Shown here in pieces: positions 6,768-13,816 of a stretch of 16,342 bases of DNA. The notes under the pieces are model-generated. The model saw only the letters and a list, made by a program, of their open reading frames with translations. It had not been told where the DNA came from and made no database searches. The stretch comes from JBDTYT01 sp040005555 (GTDB lineage: Bacteria > Actinomycetota > UBA4738 > HRBIN12), in NCBI GenBank assembly GCA_040005555.1, contig JBDTYT010000034.1, forward strand, positions 1-16,342, read 5' to 3'. The number at the start of each line of letters is the position of its first letter. Position 1 is the stretch's first letter. The position numbers were made by a program, and so were the translations under genes.

Positions 6768-6811
6768 CGTTCGGACGACCCCCGTCACGCCTGAGTCGAG
6801 GAGGCTTCCCC

Positions 6812-7582
6812 ATGTCCGCGACCGAGCTGGACCTTCCGGTCCTCGCGAGCGCCGATCAGATACGCCGACGTGAGTTCGTCACGACCCGCCGCGGCTACGA
6901 CCCCGATCAGGTGCGCGAGTTCCTCGAGCGTGTAGCCGTTCAGGTCCAACAGATGGAGGCGATGATCCGAGAGGCGCGCCTCGAAGCTGAGTCTGCCCTC
7001 CGCGCGAGCGTCGAGCCGAGGATCGACCCCTACGAACAGCTCTCCGCGAGGTTCACCGACGTGATCCGTGCAGCCGACGAAGCTGCCGAGCGGGTGCATC
7101 GCGAGTCGCGTGAGGATGCCGAGCGGATGATCTCGGAGGCCCGCGCCGATGCCGATCGCATCCGCACCGACGCGCAATCCAAGGCAGAAGAGGCTCGGGC
7201 CTCGGCCGACCGCGCGCTCCGAGAGGCACGAGACCAAGCCGACCGCACGATCGCCGGTCTGTCGACACGGCGCGAGGCGCTCGTCGGTCAGCTCGCTCAC
7301 ATGCAGGCGCGCCTGCTGGGGGTAGCCGAGCAACTCGAATCCGCCATCGAGATCCGTGACGAGGTCGACGCCGATCCAATCGTGATCGGCGAGGCGGAGG
7401 TTCGCGACGAGCTCTTCTCGGTGCCTGGTGCCGAAGCCGCGTCCTCGGCTCGTTCCGAGCCGGGCGCGACGATCCTTCCCTCCGATGAGGAGCTCTGGGA
7501 CGGCACCGAGGCGATCGCCCTCGAGGTGCCGGACATCCCGGCGCTCGATCTCTTGTGGGGCGACGACGACGAGGACGACTAG
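6812..7582 (+). CDS. DivIVA-domain coiled-coil protein
   Basis: A 256-residue protein with a DivIVA-type N-terminal module (about 16-50). RREFVTTRRGYDPDQVREFL matches the membrane-curvature-binding start and first coiled coil of DivIVA/Wag31/GpsB proteins. A long Ala/Arg/Glu/Asp-rich coiled coil (about 75-185) follows, then a Pro/Ser-rich linker and an acidic end (D251-D256, with one Glu). Such proteins form pole or septum scaffolds for cell-wall growth and division. The start is set at ATG 6812 by GAGGAGG at 6798-6804 (7-nt spacing); an ATG at 6740 in the same frame overlaps the predicted promoter and is not used. The gene is flanked by hairpins and has its own promoter candidate, so it is probably its own unit. 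It may be a second, specialised DivIVA rather than the main Wag31, which usually lies near ftsZ. Confidence 0.85.
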   Translation: MSATELDLPVLASADQIRRREFVTTRRGYDPDQVREFLERVAVQVQQMEAMIREARLEAESALRASVEPRIDPYEQLSARFTDVIRAADEAAERVHRESREDAERMISEARADADRIRTDAQSKAEEARASADRALREARDQADRTIAGLSTRREALVGQLAHMQARLLGVAEQLESAIEIRDEVDADPIVIGEAEVRDELFSVPGAEAASSARSEPGATILPSDEELWDGTEAIALEVPDIPALDLLWGDDDEDD

Positions 7583-7618
7583 CTCCTCGCGTCCGTAGCG
7601 CCGTTGAGGGATCGAGCA

Positions 7619-7634
7619 CCGGCCCCGCGGCCGG
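7619..7634 (+). terminator. Hairpin after the divIVA-like gene
   Basis: CCGGCC (7619-7624) pairs perfectly with GGCCGG (7629-7634) over a 4-nt loop, 36 nt after the divIVA-like stop. No T-tract follows. It may act as a terminator ahead of the prfA promoter candidate, but high G+C makes chance repeats common. Confidence 0.3.
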
Positions 7635-7655
7635 GTCGGGCCACGTCCGGACCGG

Positions 7656-7661
7656 GATAAT
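7656..7661 (+). promoter_or_regulatory. -10 box suggesting a leaderless prfA transcript
   Basis: GATAAT ends 7 nt before the ATG of prfA at 7669, the usual distance from a -10 box to the transcription start. No Shine-Dalgarno site is visible before this ATG. Together these suggest a leaderless mRNA. No good -35 box is seen. Confidence 0.45.
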
Positions 7662-7668
7662 CGAGCGC

Positions 7669-8748
7669 ATGGAGCTCGAGTCAAGGCTCGGAGAGATCGA
7701 GGCGCGATACGAGGACATCGCGGCCCAGCTCTCGTTGCCCGACGTCACCTCGGACCCGGACCGACTGCGGACGCTCGGCCAGGACCTCGCCGAGCTCGGC
7801 GCGATCGTCACGCCCTACCGGGCCTACAAGGAGGCGCTCCGTCAAGCCGAGGAAGCACGAACGATGGCGAGCGGGGAGCCCGATCCGGACATGGCCTCGT
7901 ACCTCCAGGACGAGGCCGCCGACGCCGATCGGCGCGCCGCCGAGCTCCGCGCGACGCTCGAACGGCTCCTCGTGCCCACGGACCCGAACGACGACAAGGG
8001 CGTCATCGTCGAGATCCGTGCGGGCGCGGGCGGGCAGGAGGCGGCGCTGTGGGCGGCCGAGCTCTTCGAGATGTACCGGGCCTACGCGGAACGCCGCAAG
8101 TGGAAGACCACGGTGCTGAGCGCCTCGCCGTCGGATCTCGGAGGGTTCCGAGAGATCGTGCTCGAGGTTCGCGGGAAGGGAGCCTACTCGCGGCTGAAGC
8201 ATGAGTCCGGCGTCCACCGGGTGCAGCGGGTCCCGGTTACGGAGTCCTCCGGGCGCAAACACACCTCGACCGCAACGGTGGCCGTCCTGCCCGAGGCCGA
8301 AGAGGTCGAGATCGACATCCGACCCGAGGATCTCCATCTGGACGTGTTCCGCTCATCCGGCCCAGGGGGGCAGAGCGTGAACACGACGGACTCAGCCGTG
8401 CGCATCACGCACAAGCCGAGCGGGATCGTCGTCACCAGCCAGGAGGAGCGATCCCAGCTGCAGAACCGCGAGAAAGCCATGCGCTATCTGCGCGCTCGGC
8501 TGCTCGCGAGCGCCCAGGACGCCGCGCAGGCGCAGGAGGCCGCGTCGAGGAAGTCCCAGGTGGGGACCGGGGAGCGGGCCGAGAAGATCCGCACGTACAA
8601 CTTCACCGAGGACCGCGTGACCGACCATCGCGTGAAGCTGACACTCCACCAGCTCGAGAACGTGATGGCGGGCGATATCGACGGCTTCGTCGACGCGTTG
8701 CTCTCGGCGGAGCGGGCCTCTCAGCTTGCCGGCGACGACGAGGGCTGA
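7669..8748 (+). CDS. prfA: Peptide chain release factor 1
   Basis: A 359-residue class I release factor that reads UAA and UAG and frees the finished peptide from the ribosome. It is RF1 rather than RF2: the codon-reading loop has PVT (189-191) in HRVQRVPVTESSGR, where RF2 has SPF. The catalytic GGQ is at 233-235 in RSSGPGGQSVNTT, and the IRAGAGGQEA block at 116-125 is also typical. The N-terminal ~100 residues form the helical domain 1. Length matches the family. The ATG at 7669 is chosen because homology begins there; a longer frame from 7555 would add 38 unrelated residues. The next gene, prmC, starts 3 nt after the stop and encodes the enzyme that methylates the Gln of this GGQ motif. Confidence 0.97.
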   Translation: MELESRLGEIEARYEDIAAQLSLPDVTSDPDRLRTLGQDLAELGAIVTPYRAYKEALRQAEEARTMASGEPDPDMASYLQDEAADADRRAAELRATLERLLVPTDPNDDKGVIVEIRAGAGGQEAALWAAELFEMYRAYAERRKWKTTVLSASPSDLGGFREIVLEVRGKGAYSRLKHESGVHRVQRVPVTESSGRKHTSTATVAVLPEAEEVEIDIRPEDLHLDVFRSSGPGGQSVNTTDSAVRITHKPSGIVVTSQEERSQLQNREKAMRYLRARLLASAQDAAQAQEAASRKSQVGTGERAEKIRTYNFTEDRVTDHRVKLTLHQLENVMAGDIDGFVDALLSAERASQLAGDDEG

Positions 8749-8751
8749 GGC

Positions 8752-9582
8752 GTGCGCCCCGCCGAGGTGCTCCGCCGCGCGAGCGACTACCTCGACCGTC
8801 ACGGCGTCGAGAGCCCGAGCGCGACCGCCGAAGCGCTCATGATGGCGATCCTCGGCACCGATCGCACCGGTCTCTACACGAGGACAAGCGGTCTCGACAT
8901 GCGCGAGGCCAGGACGTTCGGACGCGCGCTCTGTCAGCGATGTACCGGCACCCCGCTGCAGCACCTCACGGGCGAGCAGACGTTCCGGCGGATCTCGCTC
9001 GAGGTCCGACCGGGCGTGTTCGTGCCGAGGCCCGAGACCGAGGTGCTCGTCGGGCTCGCGCTCGGGGAGGTCGTTGGCCTGGCAGCCCCGCTCGTGATCG
9101 ACGTCGGTACCGGCACCGGAGCCCTCGCGCTCTCGGTGAAGGACGAGCGGCCGGATGCGTCGGTGTTCGCCACCGACCTGTCGGCCGAGGCGGTCGAGCT
9201 CGCGCGGTCGAACGGGGCGCGGTTGGGGCTCGACATCACCGTCTCGGAGGGCGACCTGTTCGAACCACTGCCCGCGGAGCTGCTAGGCCGTGCGGACATG
9301 GTGATGAGCAACCCGCCGTACATCGACCCGGGTGTCCTGGACGATCTGCCGGCGGAGGTGCGCGCCGATCCCGAGCTGGCGCTCGTGGGCGGGGTCGATC
9401 TCATCGATCGGCTCGCGACCGATGCCGCTCGATGGCTCCGGTCTGCCGGGGTGCTGGCTATCGAGATCGGCGAAGATCAGGGCGCGGAAATCATCCGGCG
9501 GCTCGAAGGGCGATTCCGCGAACTTCGGGTCGAGCCCGATCTCACCGGTCGGGACCGGGTCATCCTCGGGCGCCGGGCGTGA
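8752..9582 (+). CDS. prmC: Release factor glutamine N5-methyltransferase
   Basis: A 276-residue S-adenosylmethionine-dependent enzyme that methylates the glutamine of the GGQ motif of release factors. The N-terminal helical domain (about 1-78) leads to VPRPETEVLV (91-100), the glycine-rich SAM loop DVGTGTGAL (117-125), an acidic residue after the second strand (ATDLS, 140-144) and the catalytic NPPYID (187-192) that holds the target amide. GVDLIDRLA (214-222) and IEIGEDQG (237-244) complete the family pattern. The GTG at 8752 lies 3 nt after the prfA stop, so expression is coupled to its substrate. The last bases overlap the next gene's GTG start (GTGA). Confidence 0.96.
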   Translation: MRPAEVLRRASDYLDRHGVESPSATAEALMMAILGTDRTGLYTRTSGLDMREARTFGRALCQRCTGTPLQHLTGEQTFRRISLEVRPGVFVPRPETEVLVGLALGEVVGLAAPLVIDVGTGTGALALSVKDERPDASVFATDLSAEAVELARSNGARLGLDITVSEGDLFEPLPAELLGRADMVMSNPPYIDPGVLDDLPAEVRADPELALVGGVDLIDRLATDAARWLRSAGVLAIEIGEDQGAEIIRRLEGRFRELRVEPDLTGRDRVILGRRA

Positions 9583-10175
9583 GGGATCCCATCGAGGACG
9601 CTGCACGAGCGGCGCTGGACGGGCGCCTGATCGTCCTGCCGACCGACACCGTCTACGGGATCGGCACCCGCCCCGACGACGGGGCAGCAACGGCGCGCCT
9701 CTTCGAGGCCAAGGGGCGCCCACGGCATCTCGAGCTCCCGGTCTTGGTCGCGAGCGTGGCGGCCGGACGCGAGATCGCGGAGTTCGATGAACGCGCGGAG
9801 ACCCTCGCGGGCCGCTGGTGGCCGGGACCGCTGACGCTCGTGTTGCCTCGAGCCGAGCCGAGCCGAGTGTGGGACCTCGGGGGCGACGCTTCTACCGTAG
9901 GGGTGCGGATGCCGCACCATCCGATGGCGCTCGCCGTCCTCGCGCGGACGGGCCCCCTCGCGGTCTCGAGCGCGAACCGCTCGACGGAACGCACTGCCGC
10001 GGACTGCGACGACCTCGCTCGCGCGTTCGGGGAGTCCGTCGATGTCTACCTGTGCGAGGAGGCCAGACCTGCGAGACAGGCCTCGACCGTGGTCGATCTC
10101 GCGCACGGGGAGTGGCGGATCCTGCGACGCGGTGCGGTCACCGAGCAACAGATCCGGACGGCTCTCCGCGCCTGA
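9579..10175 (+). CDS. tsaC: L-threonylcarbamoyladenylate synthase (Sua5/YrdC family)
   Basis: A 198-residue enzyme of the YrdC/Sua5 fold that makes threonylcarbamoyl-AMP from threonine, bicarbonate and ATP, the first step of the t6A modification at position 37 of tRNAs reading ANN codons. Seen: PTDTVYGIG (21-29), FEAKGRP (42-48), RWWPGPLTLVL (79-89), VGVRMPHH (107-114) and AVSSANRS (128-135). It is the short TsaC form without the extra Sua5 C-terminal domain. The GTG at 9579 overlaps the prmC stop by 4 nt. The same prmC-tsaC pairing occurs in Mycobacterium (Rv1300-Rv1301), and Bacillus carries ywlC a few genes after prmC. A three-copy AGCCG repeat lies inside the gene at 9851-9865. Confidence 0.95.
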   Translation: MRDPIEDAARAALDGRLIVLPTDTVYGIGTRPDDGAATARLFEAKGRPRHLELPVLVASVAAGREIAEFDERAETLAGRWWPGPLTLVLPRAEPSRVWDLGGDASTVGVRMPHHPMALAVLARTGPLAVSSANRSTERTAADCDDLARAFGESVDVYLCEEARPARQASTVVDLAHGEWRILRRGAVTEQQIRTALRA

Positions 10176-10205
10176 AGCGTGCTCGGCGGGCGGCCGGAAA
10201 GCCGG

Positions 10206-10214
10206 TGCTATGCT
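10206..10214 (+). promoter_or_regulatory. Extended -10 box before the phosphatase gene
   Basis: TGC followed by TATGCT (10209-10214) is an extended -10 element (TGn-TAnnnT). It ends 8 nt before the ATG at 10223, and no Shine-Dalgarno site is visible, so a leaderless transcript is likely. It lies in the 47-nt gap after tsaC. Confidence 0.45.
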
Positions 10215-10222
10215 CGCGGGCC

Positions 10223-10822
10223 ATGGCTTCCATCCTCGTCGTGTGCACCGGTAACGTGTGCCGGTCGCCGCTCGCGGAGGGGTTCCTGCGAGGCGTGCTG
10301 GAGGCCCGATTCGGCGCCTCGGCGCCAACGGTTTCCTCTGCAGGGACGGCGGGGTGGGAGGGAGCGCCGGCGATGCCGGAATCCGTCGCCGCCGCCGAAG
10401 AGCGCGGGGTCGACATCTCGGGACATCGCGGCCGCGAGCTCGTGCGCGAGCATGTGGACAACGCCGATCTCATCGTCGGCATGGCCGCCGAGCATCGTGA
10501 CGCCGTGCTGCGATCGGTGCCGAACGCGGCGGGCACGACATTCACCCTCAAGGAGCTCGTCCGATTGCTGGACGCGCTGCCCGATGCAGACCCTTCAGCG
10601 CCGGCGTCTGAGGCGCTCGTCGAGCGCGTGGCCGAGGCCGATCGCCTGCGGCGGAGCGGGTTCGAGGGCAACCGGCACGACGAGGACGTCGTGGATCCGC
10701 TCGGCATGCCGCTCGACAGCTACCGGGCCGTTGCATGGGAGCTGGATGAATGGAGCCGGCGGCTCGCCGAGGGGCTGTTCGGGTTGACGCCGGCGAATGC
10801 GACCGCTCTGGACGAGGCCTGA
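10223..10822 (+). CDS. Low-molecular-weight protein phosphatase
   Basis: A 199-residue phosphatase of the low-molecular-weight protein tyrosine phosphatase fold. The phosphate loop is C8-TGNVC-R14-S15, with C8 as nucleophile, and the general acid is D158 in VVDPLG. Length exceeds the usual ~150 residues: an extra charged stretch at about 112-150, before the acid loop, and a tail beyond 187. In Bacillus the gene at this place between tsaC and rpiB is ywlE, a protein-arginine phosphatase whose specificity relies on a Thr in the loop (CTGNTCRS). Here that residue is Val12, closer to the Ile of tyrosine phosphatases, so tyrosine rather than arginine activity is more likely; this is inference. The start is ATG 10223; the frame is open from 9818 but overlaps tsaC and lacks family residues. 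The stop is 2 nt before rpiB. Confidence 0.88.
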   Translation: MASILVVCTGNVCRSPLAEGFLRGVLEARFGASAPTVSSAGTAGWEGAPAMPESVAAAEERGVDISGHRGRELVREHVDNADLIVGMAAEHRDAVLRSVPNAAGTTFTLKELVRLLDALPDADPSAPASEALVERVAEADRLRRSGFEGNRHDEDVVDPLGMPLDSYRAVAWELDEWSRRLAEGLFGLTPANATALDEA

Positions 10823-10824
10823 TC

Positions 10825-11271
10825 GTGCGGATCGCGATGGGGTCCGACCATGCCGGGTTCCCATTGAAGGAGACCTTGAAGGCGTTCCTCGGTGACGAGG
10901 GCCACGAGGTGATCGACTTCGGAACGGATTCGGAGGAGCCCGTCGACTATCCTGACTTCTGCGCCGCGGCGGCTCGAGCCGCGGTGGACGGACGCGCCGA
11001 TCGAGCGATCGTGCTGGGCGGCTCGGGACAGGGCGAGCAGATCGCCGCGAACAAGGTCCACGGCGCGCGGGCCGCGTTGTGCAACGACCTCTACCTGGCA
11101 CGCTTGTCGCGCGCGCACAACGACGCGAACGTGCTCGCCATCGGAGGTCGCGTCGTCGCCGCGGAGCTCGCGAAGGAGATCTTGCGGGTCTGGCTGGCGA
11201 CTCCGTTCGAGGGCGGCCGTCACGTTCAGCGGCTGGAGCAGGTGTCCGAGATCGAGGAGGGGTTGCGATGA
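10825..11271 (+). CDS. rpiB: Ribose-5-phosphate isomerase B
   Basis: A 148-residue sugar-phosphate isomerase of the RpiB/LacAB family interconverting ribose 5-phosphate and ribulose 5-phosphate. Seen: GSDHAGFPLK (6-15), the phosphate/active-site loop GGSGQGEQIAANK (65-77), ARAALCND (81-88) and SRAHNDANVLAIGGR (95-109). The catalytic cysteine of the E. coli type, next to the GTG loop, is absent; the loop is the mycobacterial type, where a Glu (E71 here) acts as base. The GTG at 10825 follows the phosphatase stop by 2 nt, with GAGG at 10814-10817. It overlaps glyA by 4 nt (ATGA). With the upstream transaldolase this window holds two steps of the non-oxidative pentose phosphate pathway. Confidence 0.95.
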   Translation: MRIAMGSDHAGFPLKETLKAFLGDEGHEVIDFGTDSEEPVDYPDFCAAAARAAVDGRADRAIVLGGSGQGEQIAANKVHGARAALCNDLYLARLSRAHNDANVLAIGGRVVAAELAKEILRVWLATPFEGGRHVQRLEQVSEIEEGLR

Positions 11272-12530
11272 AGGACTTCGCTGCGGACTGGGATGCCTTA
11301 CGGGCCACCGATCCCGAGGTGGCCGACGCGATCGCCGGCGAGCTCGGACGCGAGCGCTCGACGCTGCGGCTCATCGCTTCAGAGAACTACGCGAGCCCCG
11401 CCGTGCTGGCGGCGCTCGCCTCCACGATGAACAACAAGTATGCGGAAGGGTATCCGGGTCGGCGCTACTACGGCGGGTGCCATTTCGTCGACATCACCGA
11501 ACAGCTCGCGATCGATCGCGCGAAGGCGCTGTTCGGGGCAGAGCACGCGAACGTCCAACCGCACGCCGGCGCTCAGGCGAACATGGCCGTGTTCGGCGCG
11601 TTCCTCGAGCCGCGCTCGGACGACAAGGTGCTCGGGCTCGTGCTGGCGCACGGCGGCCACCTCACCCACGGCTCGCCGGTGAACGTGTCCGGCATGTGGT
11701 TCAACTTCGTCAACTACGAGGTCGATCGCGACACCGAGCAGCTCGACATGGACCACATCCGCGATCTCGCCGTGGAACAGCGGCCGAAGATCATCCTTGC
11801 CGGCTTCACCGCGTACCCGCGCACCATCGACTTTCCCGCCTTCCGGCAGATCGCCGACGAGGTCGGGGCCCTCCTCTGGGTGGACGCCTCGCACTTCATC
11901 GGGTTGTGCGCGGGCGGTGCGTACCCGAACCCCGTCCCCCACGCCGACGTCGTGACGTTCACCACCCACAAGACCCTGCGAGGTCCACGCGGGGCGATCA
12001 TCGTCTGTCGGCAAGAGCACGCGAAGACGATCGACAAGGCCGTGTTCCCGATGATGCAGGGCGGACCGCTCGAGCACGTGATCGCCGCGAAAGCCGTGGC
12101 GCTCAAGGAGGCGATGAGCCCCGCCTTCAAGGACTACGCGGCCCGAACGGTCCGAACGGCGCGGGCGCTCGCGCAGGGGCTCGCCGACGAGGGGGTGCGG
12201 ATCATCTCGGGAGGGACCGACTCCCACCTCGTGCTCGCCGACCTGCGACCGCTCGGCATCTCGGGCAAGGAAGCGGAGGCCGTGGGGGACCAGATCGGGA
12301 TCGCGTTGAACAAGAACGGCATCCCCTTCGACCCCATGCCGCCGCTCAACCCCTCCGGCATCAGGGTCGGGACCCCGGGCCCCGCCACCCTCGGGATGGA
12401 CGAGCCCGAGATGAAGGAGGTGGCGAACATCATGGGCGAGGCGCTGCGGCATCCGACGGAGGGGTCCGTCTTGGTCGCCTGTCGCGCGAGGGTCGCCGAT
12501 CTCGTGGCACGATACCCGGTCTACCCGTGA
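11268..12530 (+). CDS. glyA: Serine hydroxymethyltransferase
   Basis: A 420-residue PLP enzyme that converts serine and tetrahydrofolate to glycine and 5,10-methylenetetrahydrofolate. The PLP lysine is K235 in TTHKTLRGPRG. Also seen are LIASENYASP (35-44), YAEGYPGRRYYGG (58-70), AHGGHLTHGSPVN (127-139), D206 and H209 of the cofactor pocket (VDASHFIGLCAGG), and the carboxylate-binding R366 in SGIRVGTPG. Unusual: the normally near-invariant HSGSQAN of the PLP-phosphate site is HAGAQAN (99-105), and the usual VDMAH(V/I)AGL is VDASHFIGL. The gene is intact and lies at its conserved place after rpiB, so it should still be SHMT. The ATG at 11268 overlaps the rpiB stop and has GAGGAGG at 11254-11260. 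Confidence 0.94.
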   Translation: MKDFAADWDALRATDPEVADAIAGELGRERSTLRLIASENYASPAVLAALASTMNNKYAEGYPGRRYYGGCHFVDITEQLAIDRAKALFGAEHANVQPHAGAQANMAVFGAFLEPRSDDKVLGLVLAHGGHLTHGSPVNVSGMWFNFVNYEVDRDTEQLDMDHIRDLAVEQRPKIILAGFTAYPRTIDFPAFRQIADEVGALLWVDASHFIGLCAGGAYPNPVPHADVVTFTTHKTLRGPRGAIIVCRQEHAKTIDKAVFPMMQGGPLEHVIAAKAVALKEAMSPAFKDYAARTVRTARALAQGLADEGVRIISGGTDSHLVLADLRPLGISGKEAEAVGDQIGIALNKNGIPFDPMPPLNPSGIRVGTPGPATLGMDEPEMKEVANIMGEALRHPTEGSVLVACRARVADLVARYPVYP

Positions 12531-12584
12531 AGTAGGCCCGTGGGTTCGCTGCCCGACGAGGCACGCGAGGCCGACGCCCAGGGG

Positions 12585-12590
12585 TAGCAT
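12585..12590 (+). promoter_or_regulatory. Possible -10 box for wecA
   Basis: TAGCAT fits TAnnnT and lies in the 71-nt gap between glyA and the next gene. It ends 11 nt before the GTG at 12602. No Shine-Dalgarno site precedes that GTG, so the transcript may have almost no leader. No -35 match is seen. Confidence 0.35.
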
Positions 12591-12601
12591 GCCTTCAGCG
12601 A

Positions 12602-13816
12602 GTGCTGTCCTATCTCCTGGTCTTCGCCGCGAGCGCAGGGGTGTCGTTCGTCGCGACGCCCCTGGTCAGGCGTCTATCGCTCGGTCTGGGGTGGATCGAC
12701 CGGCCGTCCGACCGCAAGGTGCATCCGAAGCCGACTCCCACGGCCGGCGGACTCGCGATCTTCCTCGGCGTGGCAGCCGGGCTCGGTCTGTCGAGGATGA
12801 TCCCGTTCCTGTCCAGCCTGCACGAGACCACGTCCGACATCGAGGCGACGCTCGTGGGGGCGGTCACGATCCTCGCGGTGGGCGTGATCGACGACGCGCG
12901 AGGGGTCGAGGCGATCGGCAAGCTCGCCGGACAGACCCTCGCGGCGGGCATCGTCGCGCTGCTCGGGGTTCAGCTCCTCTTCTTCTACTTCCCGGGGCAG
13001 GGGATCGTGTCCTTGGATCCGACGCTCGCCATCCCGCTGACCGTCGTGTGGATCGTGGCGATGATGAACGCGGTCAACCTCATCGACGGTCTCGACGGTC
13101 TCGCGGCCGGGATGGTGGCCATCGGGGCCATCGCGTTCTTCCTGTACATGTTTCGCGCGCCGGGCGTCGACGGGGAGCCGTCGACGGCCGCGCTGCTCTC
13201 CGCCGTCGCCGCGGGCTCCGCCCTCGGGTTCCTTCCCTGGAACTTCCACCCGGCGAAGGTGTTCATGGGCGACTCGGGCGCGATGCTTCTGGGGCTCTTG
13301 ATGGCGGTGGCGACCATCTCGGGGGTCGGTCGGAACACGTACCCTCCATCGGGCGGAGACCTCGCGGCCATCGCGATCCCGGTCGCGGTTCCGTTGCTCG
13401 TGCTCGCGATCCCGTTCCTGGACGTCGTGCTCGCGATCACCCGGCGGATGTGGCGCGGGCGCGGCATCACGCATGCGGATAAGGAGCACATCCACCATCG
13501 GCTCCTCGACATCGGTCACTCGCACCGGACGGCCGTCCTGTTGATGTACCTGTGGAGCGCGTTGATCTCCGGCTGCGCGCTCGCGGTCGCGTTCATCGAC
13601 GGCCGGGCGCTGGTCGGCGCAGTGGTCGGCGTCGCGCTCGTGGTCGCCGTCGCGGTGCCCAAGGTCGTCCTCGGGTGGACCTCGCCGGGTTCTCATCGCC
13701 GTGGGGGCCGCAGGAACGGTCACGGGCAGACGCCGGTCGCACCGCCCGGCCCCGCGCCGACCTCACCGACACCCACCGAACCCGAGCGACCGACGGCCAT
13801 CAGGGATCCGGCCTAG
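12602..13816 (+). CDS. wecA: Undecaprenyl/decaprenyl-phosphate sugar-1-phosphate transferase (WecA/MraY family)
   Basis: A 404-residue polytopic membrane enzyme that moves a sugar-1-phosphate, usually GlcNAc-1-phosphate, from its UDP form to a polyprenyl phosphate, starting a cell-envelope glycan. Seen: DRKVHPKPTPTAGG (37-50), VIDDARG (95-101) with the Asp pair, NAVNLIDGLDGL (156-167), NFHPAKVFMGDSGAM (214-228) and the cytosolic HADKEHIHHRLLD (291-303). About ten or eleven hydrophobic segments run from residue 2 to about 352; the last ~50 residues are a hydrophilic Pro/Thr/Arg-rich tail. It is not MraY itself: the HIHHR loop is WecA-like and no mur genes are near. In Mycobacterium the rfe/wecA gene follows the prfA-prmC-sua5 run. 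The GTG at 12602 gives the normal N-terminal membrane segment. Confidence 0.92.
   Translation: MLSYLLVFAASAGVSFVATPLVRRLSLGLGWIDRPSDRKVHPKPTPTAGGLAIFLGVAAGLGLSRMIPFLSSLHETTSDIEATLVGAVTILAVGVIDDARGVEAIGKLAGQTLAAGIVALLGVQLLFFYFPGQGIVSLDPTLAIPLTVVWIVAMMNAVNLIDGLDGLAAGMVAIGAIAFFLYMFRAPGVDGEPSTAALLSAVAAGSALGFLPWNFHPAKVFMGDSGAMLLGLLMAVATISGVGRNTYPPSGGDLAAIAIPVAVPLLVLAIPFLDVVLAITRRMWRGRGITHADKEHIHHRLLDIGHSHRTAVLLMYLWSALISGCALAVAFIDGRALVGAVVGVALVVAVAVPKVVLGWTSPGSHRRGGRRNGHGQTPVAPPGPAPTSPTPTEPERPTAIRDPA

Noticed and set aside
7555..7668. N-terminal extension of RF1 from an upstream ATG at 7555
   Set aside because: It would add 38 Arg/Gly-rich residues not found in RF1 and would overlap the end of the divIVA-like gene and the -10 box.
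9851..9865. Three copies of AGCCG in tsaC as a phase-variation repeat
   Set aside because: Only three copies, in frame with conserved protein sequence, and the gene is probably essential; too short for slippage switching.
12589..13482. Alternative + strand frame starting with ATG at 12589 inside the wecA region
   Set aside because: The translation is Arg/Gly-rich without domains, whereas the overlapping frame from 12602 has all WecA motifs. The ATG overlaps the -10-like TAGCAT.
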